A stretch of 64,000 nucleotides of DNA from positions 3,038,001-3,102,000 of the forward strand of contig NC_015953.1 in the NCBI RefSeq assembly GCF_000177195.2. The letters are read 5' to 3'. Made by a program: the position numbers and the translations under genes. Numbering within the stretch: position 1 is the stretch's first letter; each line of letters opens with the position of its first letter. This DNA comes from Streptomyces sp. SirexAA-E (lineage in GTDB: Bacteria > Actinomycetota > Actinomycetes > Streptomycetales > Streptomycetaceae). A model generated the notes under the pieces. The model had not been told where the DNA came from, did no database searches, and saw nothing but the letters and a program-made list of their open reading frames with translations. This document shows positions 1 through 9,509 of this stretch, one piece after another.

Positions 1-29
1 CAGGCCTCCCGCGCCGCGCGGGGGGCCTG
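1..29. terminator. Terminator-like hairpin of the gene before the window
   Basis: Arms at 1-14 and 16-29 are inverted repeats with one mismatch around a one-base centre. The stem is GC-rich and lies just upstream of the first lipoprotein gene. It most likely ends a transcription unit lying left of the window. The left edge of the window cuts close to it, so the stem could be longer. Confidence 0.55.
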
Positions 30-51
30 GCATGCATGAAGGAACACCACT

Positions 52-969
52 ATGAAGATCACGCGTGCCGTGTCGGTACTGCTCACAGGACTGGTCGTCG
101 CGGGCTGCTCGGCCGGGGAGCCGGACGGGCAGGGCGCCGGCCAGGAACCGCCCACCGTGAAGAACCTGACGGTGCGGACCGGTGCCGACATCCGCCTGCC
201 GCTCGACTCCTACCGTCTGACGGCGGAACAGATCAACCAGTTCGCCAAGGCCTCCGAACTGCTCGCCGCGGACTGCATGAAGAGGTACGGATTCACCTGG
301 GAGGTCTACGGCGGGGACGTCGCCGCCGTGAAGGACGCCCCCCAGGCGGAGCGCTACGGGCTGATCAGCGCCGACTTCGCGGCACGCTACGGCTACCACC
401 CCACCCCGGACACCGCTGCGGAGGACACGGGCAGGTCCTTCAAGCGCAAGGTGGAACCCACTCCCGAGATGCTCATGGTGTACGGCGCGAAGGGCGCCAA
501 GACCGACGCCGACTGGAAGGGTGCCGCCATTCCCGAGGGCGGATGCCTGGGAGAGGCCGAACGCAAGCTCGAGGACGGCGCCCCGGACTCGTACGTCGGC
601 GGTGAGGTACAGAACATCAAGAACGAGGTGTTCGCCCAGGTCGAATCCGATCCGAGGCTCAAGAAGGCCATGGACGCGTGGAGCTCCTGCATGAAGTCCT
701 CGGGATACGACTACAAGAACATCTGGGACGCGAACAACGACACGCGCTGGCAGCAGGGATCGACGGCTTCCCCGACCGAGATCGCGACCGCCACCGCAGA
801 CGTGGAATGCAAGTTCAAGTCGAAACTCCCCAGCGTCTACCTGTCGCTGGAGACGGCGTACGAGAACCAGCGGATCGACAGCAACGCCGAAGAGATGTCC
901 GCGTTCAAGGCAGGTGTCGAAACCCGGATGAAGAACGCCGCCGACATCCTGGCCAAGAATCCCGCGTAA
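52..969 (+). CDS. Secreted lipoprotein of unknown function (paralogue of the 4512-5555 product)
   Basis: The 305-aa product has a short lipoprotein signal peptide ending in a lipobox (VVAGC, Cys about residue 19), so it should be lipid-anchored outside the membrane. The mature part is hydrophilic, with several Cys in a repeated setting: a CMKRYGF segment near residue 80, GGCLGEAER near 165 and SSCMKSSGYDY near 215. The same arrangement recurs in the lipoprotein at 4512-5555, so the two are paralogues. I do not recognise a characterised family. An AGGAA-type Shine-Dalgarno precedes the ATG. It lies 49 bases before a MacA-like adaptor and is probably co-transcribed with that export operon, as an accessory or sensor lipoprotein (inference). 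Confidence 0.85.
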   Translation: MKITRAVSVLLTGLVVAGCSAGEPDGQGAGQEPPTVKNLTVRTGADIRLPLDSYRLTAEQINQFAKASELLAADCMKRYGFTWEVYGGDVAAVKDAPQAERYGLISADFAARYGYHPTPDTAAEDTGRSFKRKVEPTPEMLMVYGAKGAKTDADWKGAAIPEGGCLGEAERKLEDGAPDSYVGGEVQNIKNEVFAQVESDPRLKKAMDAWSSCMKSSGYDYKNIWDANNDTRWQQGSTASPTEIATATADVECKFKSKLPSVYLSLETAYENQRIDSNAEEMSAFKAGVETRMKNAADILAKNPA

Positions 970-1018
970 CGCTTACTCCGCGCCACCCACCTACTGACCC
1001 AGCGAACCGAGAAGCGAG

Positions 1019-2466
1019 ATGATGGTCGGAATCTTCGGCGGTCGCAACGCCGTTGAAAAAGGTACGGAGAATCGTGTCGGCCCGGCTCGCAGGAAGTGGG
1101 TGGCGGCCGTGGTGATCGGCGCCGTGGCCCTGACCGGTGCCGGTCTGGTCGCCTCCGTCGTGATCAAGTCACCTGCCCAGGCGCTCGCCGACGCCGGGCC
1201 GCCACCGCGGGACGTGCTGACCGCAGAGGTGGAACGCCGCGTGCTGGAGGACTCGGTGATCGTGCGGGGAAGCGTCACGGCCGCACAGTCACTGGAGATC
1301 ACCCCCACCGTGCGCGGTGAGGACGGGGCGGGCGCTCCGGTGGTGACCAAGCTGGCCCTGCGGACGGGTGACACGGTCAAGGCGGGCCAGGTGCTCTTCG
1401 AGGTGTCCGGGCGGCCGGTGTTCGCGCTCAAGGGCAAGCTGCCGGTGTACCGGGACCTCAAGCCCGAGTCGTCCGGTGACGACGTGGCCCAGCTCCAGCG
1501 GGCCCTGGGCGAGCTCGGGCACGCCACCGGCGGCGACCGCTCCGGCTTCTTCGGCGCCGGGACGAAGGCCGCGCTGACGTCCTTCTACGCGTCCGTCGGC
1601 TACGAGCCCGTACCCGCGCAGGCGGACGGCGGCAGCGCCGTGGCGGAGGCGCAGAACGCGGTGACGGCTGCGGAACGCGCTCTGGAGGACCTCCGTGACG
1701 CCGCGGCCCCGACCGCCGGGCAGGGCGCGCGGAAGGGTGCCGACGACGACGGGACGGCCGTCAGCCGGCAGAGGGCCGAGGAGCGTGCCCTGGCCGACCG
1801 TGACGAGGCCCGGCAGACCCTCGCGGACGCCCGGGCCGCCGACGGTCCCATGCTGCCGGCCGGCGAGGTCGTCTACATGGAGGGCTTCCCCGCCCGCGTC
1901 GACGCGGTGACGGCGAAGGTCGGTACCTCGGTCGAGGGGCCGGTCATGACCCTGTCGGCGGGCGCGCTCGTGGTGCAGGGGCATCTGCAGAGCTACCAGA
2001 AGGGGCTCGTCCGCGTCGGCCAGAAGGTCGAGATCCTTTCGGAGGTCAGCGGCGTCACCGCCGCGGCCCGGGTCGAGCTGGTGTCGAGCACCCCGGAGAC
2101 CGGACAGGACCAGTCCCCGAGCGGGGAGGCGGGTGCCGCTCCCGCGGCACCGGCGGCGGGCGAGTACCGCCTGGAGGTCCGCCCGGACAAGCCGCTGGAC
2201 ACCCAGCTCGTCGGCCAGGACGTCCGCCTGACCATCCAGGCCGCCTCGACGAAGGGCAAGGCACTGGTCGTCCCGATCTCCGCCATCTCCTCCGCGGCCG
2301 ACGGCAGAACCGTCGTCACGGTCCAGGAAGCGGACGGCACCCAGCGCCGCGTGCGGGTGCGTCCCGGCACCACGGGCGACGGGTACGCCGAGATCGTCCC
2401 GCAGAACGGCGACGCCCTGTCGGTCGGGGACAAGGTCGTGACCGGCACCGACGGGGGGACCCAGCG

Positions 2467-2470
<4 letters not shown>
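1019..2470 (+). CDS. MacA/HlyD-like efflux adaptor with peptidoglycan-binding domain
   Basis: The 483-aa protein has an N-terminal cytoplasmic tail and one membrane segment (about residues 28-50). A biotinyl-lipoyl-like half motif follows (LRTGDTVKAGQVLFEV, about 118-133), then a PG_binding_1-type stretch (SGDDVAQLQRALGELG, about 151-166). The middle is a charged Ala-rich coiled coil, and the C-terminal beta region resembles RND/ABC adaptors. In Gram-positives such proteins couple a MacB-type ABC transporter to extracellular substrate or peptidoglycan. The stop codon overlaps the start of the ATPase gene (GTGA), so adaptor, ATPase and permease are translationally coupled. Two adjacent ATGs (1019, 1022) are possible starts. 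Confidence 0.85.
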
Positions 2471-3152
<682 letters not shown>

Positions 3153-3156
<4 letters not shown>

Positions 3157-4403
3157 AGAGGTTCCGCACCGGCCGGCGCGGCGACCCGGCCATCCCGTCG
3201 TCGGTCTTCGGGGCGCGCGACATCCTGGCCGAGTCCGTCGCGGGCATGCTGCAGCGGCCCGCCCGCTCGGCCCTGACCACCCTGGGCACGGTCCTGGGCG
3301 TCGGCACCTTCGTGGCGATCCTGGGGCTCACCGCGACCACGTCCTCCCAGATCGATTCCCGGTTCAATCTGCTGTCCGCCACCGAGGTGACGGTCGAGGA
3401 CGTCGCCCGGGAGCAGGACGAGTTCGCGGACGCCGCCTTCCCCGACGACGCCGACGCCACGATCGAGGGTCTCAACGGGGTGGAGCACGCGGGGGTGTTC
3501 TGGAGCGTCCGGCTGCCCCCGGGGTCGACGGTCAAGTCCTCCCCCGTCGGGGACGCCGCCGTGGGCGAGAAGATCGACGTCGTCGCCGCCTCCCCGGGCG
3601 CGCTGCGAGCGGCCGTTCCCACCCTCGCCCAGGGACGGCTCTTCGACACCTACCTCTCCGAGACCTCCCAGCCCGTCGCCGTCATCGGCTCGGGCATGGC
3701 GTCACGGCTGGGCATCACGACCTTGCAGACCCAGCCGGCCATCTTCATCGGCGACACCCCCTTCACCGTCATCGGCATCGTCTCCGACGTCCGGCGCAAG
3801 GCCGATCTGCTGCTGTCGGTCGTGGTGCCCGGCACCACGGCGGAGAAGGTGTGGGGCCATCCCGCGGACGCCGGGACGAAGATGCTGATCTCCACCGAGG
3901 CGGGCGCCGCCCGGCAGGTCTCCGAACTCGCCCCGACGGCGCTGCGCCCGGACCATCCCGAGTACCTGAAGGTGATACCGCCGCCCGACCCCAAGGCCCT
4001 GCGGACGAGTGTCACCTCGGACCTCAACCAGCTCTTCCTGCTGCTGGCGGCCATCTGCCTGGTGATCGGTGCCGTCGGCATCGCCAACACGACGCTCGTC
4101 GCGGTCCTCGAACGCACCGGTGAGATAGGGCTCCGCCGGGCCCTGGGCGCGCGGGGGCGGCACATCACCGTTCAGTTCCTCGCCGAGTCCGGCACGCTCG
4201 GCGCACTGGGCGGGCTCGTCGGGACCAGCCTCGGCACGATCACGGTGGTGATCGTGGCCGTCGTACGGGAGTGGACGCCGGTGATCCACACGGCCACCGT
4301 CGCCGCCGCACCCGTCATCGGTCTCGTCACCGGTCTGGTCGCCGGCCTGTACCCCGCCTGGCGGGCCAGCCGGGTACCGCCGGCCGAGGCCCTCCGGCGC
4401 TGA
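3153..4403 (+). CDS. MacB/FtsX-type ABC transporter permease
   Basis: The 416-aa permease has the MacB/FtsX layout. There is an N-terminal membrane segment (about residues 38-60), a large extracytoplasmic MacB_PCD-like domain (about 65-285), then three membrane segments with the FtsX motif ERTGEIGLRRALGARGRHI (about 322-340). The last helix runs into a short Arg-rich tail ending PPAEALRR. The GTG start overlaps the ATPase stop (GTGA). Together with the adaptor it forms an adaptor-ATPase-permease export system. A strong hairpin follows the gene. Confidence 0.93.
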
Positions 4404-4428
4404 CCAACGGCACGGGGCACACGACGGG

Positions 4429-4456
4429 ACGCGCCGGAGGGAGACCTCCGGCGCGT
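4429..4456. terminator. Bidirectional terminator between convergent genes
   Basis: There is a perfect 12-bp stem (4429-4440 with 4445-4456) around a GAGA loop. It lies between the ends of the permease gene and the convergent lipoprotein gene and would serve both strands. Confidence 0.8.
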
Positions 4457-4511
4457 TCCGCTTCAAGGGGCACGTCCGCCCGCCAGGTGTCACGGGAGAG
4501 CCCTCGGGGGG

Positions 4512-5555
4512 TCAGGAGGAGGGCGGCGACCAGTCCATGTCGCCGCGGATCGCCGGGAGGAACGGGGCACCGATGCGGTGCTTCTCCAGCACCGATGCGA
4601 CGTTCGACCTGACCGTCCTGGCGAAGCGCGTGCTGTCGGCCCACTTCGCCGCGTTCCGGGCGGTCTCCGCCGCCTGGTAGCGGGCGTCCGCCTCGTACCA
4701 GAGCGCGGCGACGTCCGACGTGCGGCGGCATCCGGTGTCCGCCACGGCCAGCTCGGTCTCGGCACTGCCCGCCCGGGGGCGCTCCCTCGTCTTCTCCAGG
4801 CTGTTCACCGCGGCGAACACGTCGGCGGGGAACGAGTACCCGTGGTCCTTCATGCAGGAGGACCATTTCGCCTCGGCCGCGTGGACCTTCGGCTCGCTCC
4901 TCGACTCGAAGAACGATTTCACCTGGAGGTCGTTGGCCCAGGCGATGTGCTCGCCGTAAACGGCGGACGTCATGTTCTCGTCCCCGCTCAGCGTCCGCTG
5001 TGCCTCACCGATGCATCCCTCTTTCGGTATCGGCTTCCCCTCGAAGGAAGGAGGGGCCGAAGAGGAATCGTCCGGCGAACCGGAGTCGTCGGCGTCGACC
5101 ACACCGTAGGTGACGATCGTCTCGTCGGCCGAGATCTCCTTCTGCCCGCCGTCCGTGGCCGGTGCGGGCATCCAGTATCCGTAGTCCGCCGCCCGTTTCT
5201 GGTCCAGCAGGCCGTAACGCCGCTCCAGAAGTGAGGTGGGGCCGAAGAAACTCGTGTTCGGCTTGTTCGCCGGTTCCAGCCCGAAGCGTTTCAGGCATTC
5301 ACCGACCAGCACATTCACGGCGAGGTCTTCCGCCGCCAGGTCCAGATGGCTGCGCATGACGTCCTGGACGGGAAGTCGCCACGAGGACGTCGCATTTCCG
5401 GGCGGGGTCGCGGAAGCGGAGCCGGCCGCCGCTCCGGAGTCGTGGGACGCTCCGCCCGGCCCGCACGCGGTGACGAGAAGGGCGCAGCCCGCAGCCGCCC
5501 AGACCGTGGAAAAGCGCCTGTGGCCGCTGCGGGTACGCGTCGAGTTCGAGATCAT
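4512..5555 (-). CDS. Secreted lipoprotein of unknown function (paralogue of the 52-969 product)
   Basis: The 347-aa product has an N-terminal basic region and a hydrophobic segment ending LLVTAC, a lipobox (Cys about 31). The mature domain shares with the 52-969 product a conserved set of Cys-containing segments: ECLKRFG, EGCIGEAQR and WSSCMKDHGYSF, with similar spacing. Function is unknown. The ATG overlaps the stop of the upstream I36-type gene by four bases (ATGA), so the two are translationally coupled. The lipoprotein could be a surface receptor, chaperone or immunity-like partner of the small secreted protein. That is inference from gene order only. Confidence 0.85.
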   Translation of the reverse strand: MISNSTRTRSGHRRFSTVWAAAGCALLVTACGPGGASHDSGAAAGSASATPPGNATSSWRLPVQDVMRSHLDLAAEDLAVNVLVGECLKRFGLEPANKPNTSFFGPTSLLERRYGLLDQKRAADYGYWMPAPATDGGQKEISADETIVTYGVVDADDSGSPDDSSSAPPSFEGKPIPKEGCIGEAQRTLSGDENMTSAVYGEHIAWANDLQVKSFFESRSEPKVHAAEAKWSSCMKDHGYSFPADVFAAVNSLEKTRERPRAGSAETELAVADTGCRRTSDVAALWYEADARYQAAETARNAAKWADSTRFARTVRSNVASVLEKHRIGAPFLPAIRGDMDWSPPSS

Positions 5556-6175
5556 CCGGTGTAGGGCTGGCCCGAGGCGTTCTCGTTGTAGGTGAAGTCC
5601 AGGTTACGGCCCGAGTTCGCCAGAGCGATGTCCGCGGGACCGCTGTAACCGCTCAGGTAGTAGACGGCGTACTTGCCGCTCCTGGAGTTCTGGATGGACG
5701 CGGCGTTGTTCTTCACGGCCTGGCCGCTGCCGTTACCCGTGCCATAGAAGGTGTAACCCGCGTAGTTGGAAATCGAAAGCGGCTTGCCGTCGTTGCCCTG
5801 ACGGAAAACCGCGCCCGCGCGGCCCGAGTTGTAGTAAAGGCAGGCGAATCCGCTGGAGCAGGGGTAATCCGCGGCGAGCAGCGTGCCGTCCGCGGTCCGC
5901 GCCTGCAGTTCCACCTCGCCGTTCGCCTTACGCACGGCGACCAGCGGCAGGGATCCGCTCGGGGACCGGTCGAGACCGAGCGCTCTCTCCTCGGCCTCCT
6001 TCGCCGCCTTGTGTGCCAGGTGCTCGGGGTCGAGCTTCCCGTCGGCGGCGGCCTGCTCCTGGCTCACTCCGGCCGGCAGGACCGGCTCGGTCTCCGAGGC
6101 CAGCGCCGTACCCGCGGTGGTGGCCACCAGAGCGGCCACACCGATACCCACGGCCAGCGATCGCGCGACGTTCAT
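5552..6175 (-). CDS. Secreted peptidase inhibitor family I36-like protein
   Basis: The start is placed at the ATG at 6175 because AAGGA lies 7 bases upstream and a clean Sec signal peptide follows (hydrophobic core, cleavage near ALA-SE). An in-frame ATG at 6241 would put 22 non-signal residues in front. The 207-aa precursor has a charged linker and a C-terminal domain of about 90 residues with CSSGFACLYYNSG, FRQGNDGKPLSISNYAGYTF and KYAVYYLSGYSG. This pattern is typical of the I36 (Streptomyces metalloproteinase inhibitor SMPI, crystallin-fold) family. Whether it still inhibits a protease is unknown. It is the first gene of a two-gene operon with the downstream lipoprotein. Confidence 0.82.
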   Translation of the reverse strand: MNVARSLAVGIGVAALVATTAGTALASETEPVLPAGVSQEQAAADGKLDPEHLAHKAAKEAEERALGLDRSPSGSLPLVAVRKANGEVELQARTADGTLLAADYPCSSGFACLYYNSGRAGAVFRQGNDGKPLSISNYAGYTFYGTGNGSGQAVKNNAASIQNSRSGKYAVYYLSGYSGPADIALANSGRNLDFTYNENASGQPYTG

Positions 6176-6306
6176 ATGTGTGTCCTTTTCGTGAGTGCCA
6201 ACAGATGCCGCCCGGACCGGCACGCGGATGCGCGCAGGCACGAAGGAGCCCTCGGACTCACCGAAGAACGCAGTCGGTCGGGCCCCCCACGGCGACCAAC
6301 CCGTTG

Positions 6307-6336
6307 ATCATATTGATCTCCGACGCGCGGTGGCAA
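6307..6336 (-). promoter_or_regulatory. Candidate housekeeping promoter of the I36-lipoprotein operon
   Basis: On the minus strand TTGCCA (6331-6336) is followed after 18 bases by TATGAT (6307-6312). Both are close to the SigA/HrdB consensus. Predicted transcription would begin near 6300, giving a leader of about 125 bases. Confidence 0.5.
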
Positions 6337-6839
6337 GGGATTTGACGCGGCATCAGTGCAGGCCGTCGCGGTGCGGACCGCTGCGGAGGGCTCCGCGCCC
6401 CGCCTCTCGTGGCACCACGGGCTCACGCCGCGCACACGAAATCTCCACCTTCGCCGGGCGCGGTCCGGGCGCCCGGGAGGGCCATGGACGGACCACCGGA
6501 AGGGCTCGCCCGGCGGCCCGGTCCCCAGGGGGTCGAGGGCCACGGGACGAGCCCGGTACGCCGGCGGGCCGACACGCGACGCGTCCCGCGAAGCCCCCTC
6601 GCGGGCTGCCGCGGCGCCGCCCTCCCCCACCGACGGCGCACGGCGGACCCGCACCGGATCGGCCGGAACCACGCGCGTACGCTCCGCGTCCTGAGTCGTC
6701 GGACTCGGGAGAGCACCGCACCTTCCGCCGAAGGACACCGATGCCGAATCGGGCCGAGAACACTCCACGCCGGACGGCCGATCCGGCACTTTTCTCCATC
6801 ACCGAACCTTCCTGCACCATCCAGCGACAGGGAATACGA
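6337..6839. other. Intergenic region without a convincing gene
   Basis: Both strands can be read open for over 100 codons here because of G+C bias. The readings are Pro/Arg/Ala-rich, lack Shine-Dalgarno sequences and have no domain-like pattern. It separates the divergent I36 operon and the L,D-transpeptidase gene. I see no strong hairpin, repeat or riboswitch. Confidence 0.5.
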
Positions 6840-8090
6840 ATGACATCTCAGGTCAGCACGGCGTTCACCCGGTCCGGCCGCGCACGGCGCCTTTCGCGAC
6901 CCGCTTACGTCACGGTCGCACTGCTCGTGGGTGCTTTCTCTCTGACCTCGTGCAGCGACGCACCGGACAACGATGTGAAGGATTCCGCCGCCGCCTCTCC
7001 CACCACCACCGCACCCCGCGCCGAGGTCGACATCTCGGCAGAGAACGGGTCGACCGGGGCCAGCATCAACGCGACGCGTGTCATATCCCGGAACGCCACC
7101 CTGACAAAGGTGACGATGAGCCGTGTCGACACGGGTTCCGCCGTCGAAGGGGCCATGTCCTCCGACAGGAAGAGCTGGAAGCCTTCCGCACAGCTCGAAC
7201 GGGGGACGAGATATGAGATCACCGCGGAAGGAAAGGGATCGGAAGGAAATACGGTGGTGGAACACTCCGCCTTCACAACCGTGTCGAACGGAAACAGTTT
7301 CATAGGGACCTTCACCCCGGACAACGGCACCACGGTCGGCGTGGGTATGCCCGTATCCTTCACCTTCGACAAGGCGATCACGGACAAAAAGGCCGTCCAG
7401 TCGCACATCACCGTGACCTCCAGCAGCGGCCAGGAGGTCAGCGGTCACTGGTTCGGGGAACAGCGTCTCGACATCCGCCCGAAGGATTACTGGGAGCCCG
7501 GATCCACGGTGACGATGAAGCTCGATCTCGACGGGGTGGAGGGCGCGTCGGGAATCTACGGAGTCCAGTCCAAGACGGTGACGTTCACCGTCGGACGTTC
7601 CCAGGTCTCCTCGGTGGACATGAACACCCAGACAATGACGGTCACGCGCGACGGAAAGGTCTTCAAGGAGCTCCCCATATCCGGTGGCAGCCCCCAGAAC
7701 CCCACCTACAACGGCCAGATGGTGATTTCGGAGAAGTTCGAGAAGACGCACATGGACAGTTCCACGGTCGGTTTCGGAGGCGAGTACAACTTCACCGACG
7801 TTCCGCACGCCATGCGCCTGTCCACGTCCGGGACCTTCGTGCACGGCAACTACTGGGGCAACCCCTCGGTGTTCGGCAGCGCGGGCACCAGTCACGGGTG
7901 CATCGGGCTGCGCGACGTCCAGGGCGGAGGGTCCGACACCCCCGCCAAGTGGTTCTACGACCACTCCCTCGTCGGGGACGTGATCACCGTCAAGAACTCC
8001 CCCGACGCGGAGAAGAGCATCAAGCCGGACAACGGTCTCAACGGCTGGAACATGGACTGGGAGACGTGGACGGCCGGCTCCGCCGTCTGA
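6840..8090 (+). CDS. L,D-transpeptidase lipoprotein (Ig-like plus YkuD domain)
   Basis: The product cross-links peptidoglycan stems 3-3 outside the cell. The start is the ATG at 6840, with AGGGA upstream and a signal peptide ending in lipobox FSLTSC. The 416-aa product matches actinobacterial Ldt proteins of the LdtMt2 type. Two Ig-like domains (about residues 50-250) precede a YkuD catalytic domain. That domain has HGNYWGN and SHGCIGLRD, holding the conserved His and the nucleophilic Cys (about residue 355). A short C-terminal extension ends MDWETWTAGSAV, as in other members. It stands alone, followed by a strong terminator. Confidence 0.93.
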   Translation: MTSQVSTAFTRSGRARRLSRPAYVTVALLVGAFSLTSCSDAPDNDVKDSAAASPTTTAPRAEVDISAENGSTGASINATRVISRNATLTKVTMSRVDTGSAVEGAMSSDRKSWKPSAQLERGTRYEITAEGKGSEGNTVVEHSAFTTVSNGNSFIGTFTPDNGTTVGVGMPVSFTFDKAITDKKAVQSHITVTSSSGQEVSGHWFGEQRLDIRPKDYWEPGSTVTMKLDLDGVEGASGIYGVQSKTVTFTVGRSQVSSVDMNTQTMTVTRDGKVFKELPISGGSPQNPTYNGQMVISEKFEKTHMDSSTVGFGGEYNFTDVPHAMRLSTSGTFVHGNYWGNPSVFGSAGTSHGCIGLRDVQGGGSDTPAKWFYDHSLVGDVITVKNSPDAEKSIKPDNGLNGWNMDWETWTAGSAV

Positions 8091-8133
8091 CCGGGGCTCG
8101 GTGGCGAGGCGTCCCGTGCGGGCCTCGGCCGCC

Positions 8134-8170
8134 CCGGGGCGGGCCACCGGCCCCCGGTGGCCCGCCCCGG
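8134..8170 (+). terminator. Terminator after the L,D-transpeptidase gene
   Basis: There is a perfect 17-bp GC stem (8134-8150 with 8154-8170) and a CCC loop, 44 bases after the stop codon. Confidence 0.8.
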
Positions 8171-8276
8171 GCCCGTCAGCGCGCCGCGCCCGCCCGTGAT
8201 CCGCACGTGATCACCACCCCGTAATCTCCAGCTCCGTCAGGAGCTTGACGGGGTGCGATCACATCGGGGGACGTTC

Positions 8277-9449
8277 ATGACATACCGGCGCGCGGCGATA
8301 CCGGCACTGGTCGGTGGGATGCTGCTGACGGCGCTGCTGTGGTGGGCGGGGGCGAGCGCGAACGCGCTGCACCTCCAGGGCGCCACGGACGCGCTCGGCG
8401 GGCGGCTGGTCGCCGATCTCCAGTACTGGCTCTCCCCGTGGTCGTACGACCCTCCCGACGCGCTCCGGTTCGGCACCGGGGTGCTGGGCGAGATCGGGGA
8501 GCCCGGCGGCGCGGACGCCTCCCGGTACCTGGCGCTGCACGAGACCGCGATGCAGATCCGGTTCGCGGCGGTCTTCGCCTTCTTCGTCCCCGGGGCGCTG
8601 CTCCTGGTCCGCAGGCTGCCGCCGGTGAACCGCCGGGCCGTGGGCACGCTTCTCGCCGTGTGGGCCTGGGGCATGGTGGCCGGGATGCTGGCGGCGACCG
8701 TCTCCGCACCGTGGCTGATCGCCTCGAACGGACGCGGAAGTTACCGGATCCTGCCCCAGCTGGCGAGCATGGCCTCCTCCGGGCATCAGATCACCGTGGT
8801 GGCCTCGCTCGTCGCGGCCGCGGCGGTCGTGCTCACCGCGCGGATCACCGCGAAGGGGGCGGGCCCGCTGCCGCTGAAGGACGTGCCGGCGCGGGCCGCC
8901 CGGACGGCCGCGAGCGCCGGTACCGCCGTGGTCGCCCTGTCCCTGGTGGTCCTCTCCTACGAGTCGGTGGCCGCGTCCATCCAGACGGTCTCGCTGCCGG
9001 GCCGGCTGCTCTCCGAACCCGGGGAACTGCTGCGCACATGGCTGCTGCTCGGCGGCTGGTCGGCCCCGGCCGGCGGTTCGCTCGGGCACTGGCTCGTGTA
9101 CCGCCTCGCCGACGTGGCGCTGCTCGCCGTGGTGTGGTGGGCGCTGCGGCTGCTGCCCGTCCTGCTCACCCGGGCCACCGTGCCGGCGACGGCGGTCGGC
9201 GGGGTCTGCGCGACCGTCCTCGGGCTGCTGGTGAACCAGCTGTTCCAGTTCGTGGTGATCGGGACGGACTCGAGCATGCGGTGGGGCTGGCGGTATCTGA
9301 CCGGCGCCCTGGGCAGCGGCGTCCCGGCGGCTCTGACCTGCGGCCTGCTGGCAGGGCTCGCCACCGCCGTGACCCTGCGGCTGGCCGGGAGCCGGGCGGG
9401 GGACGGCGGCACCCCGGCCCCCGCCCCCGCCGTGACCCCCGCCGGATGA
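8277..9449 (+). CDS. Polytopic integral membrane protein of unknown function
   Basis: The ATG at 8277 is chosen over one at 8253 because GGGGG lies 6 bases before it and the hydrophobic region begins at once. The 390-aa product has about eight predicted membrane segments: near residues 5-25, 95-115, 130-155, 170-195, 220-240, 285-305, 315-340 and 360-385. An extracytoplasmic loop near 40-90 is rich in aromatic residues. No catalytic motif or transporter signature is visible. It is probably a Streptomyces-specific membrane protein. It has its own terminator and no obvious operon partner. Confidence 0.75.
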   Translation: MTYRRAAIPALVGGMLLTALLWWAGASANALHLQGATDALGGRLVADLQYWLSPWSYDPPDALRFGTGVLGEIGEPGGADASRYLALHETAMQIRFAAVFAFFVPGALLLVRRLPPVNRRAVGTLLAVWAWGMVAGMLAATVSAPWLIASNGRGSYRILPQLASMASSGHQITVVASLVAAAAVVLTARITAKGAGPLPLKDVPARAARTAASAGTAVVALSLVVLSYESVAASIQTVSLPGRLLSEPGELLRTWLLLGGWSAPAGGSLGHWLVYRLADVALLAVVWWALRLLPVLLTRATVPATAVGGVCATVLGLLVNQLFQFVVIGTDSSMRWGWRYLTGALGSGVPAALTCGLLAGLATAVTLRLAGSRAGDGGTPAPAPAVTPAG

Positions 9450-9451
9450 CA

Positions 9452-9486
9452 GAGCCCCCGCCCGGCGCGTCGCCGGGCGGGGGCTC
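9452..9486. terminator. Bidirectional terminator
   Basis: A perfect 16-bp stem (9452-9467 with 9471-9486, CGT loop) lies between the convergent membrane-protein and penicillin-binding-protein genes. Confidence 0.8.
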
Positions 9487-9509
9487 CTGTCCCAGGGGTG
9501 CGTGCGGGG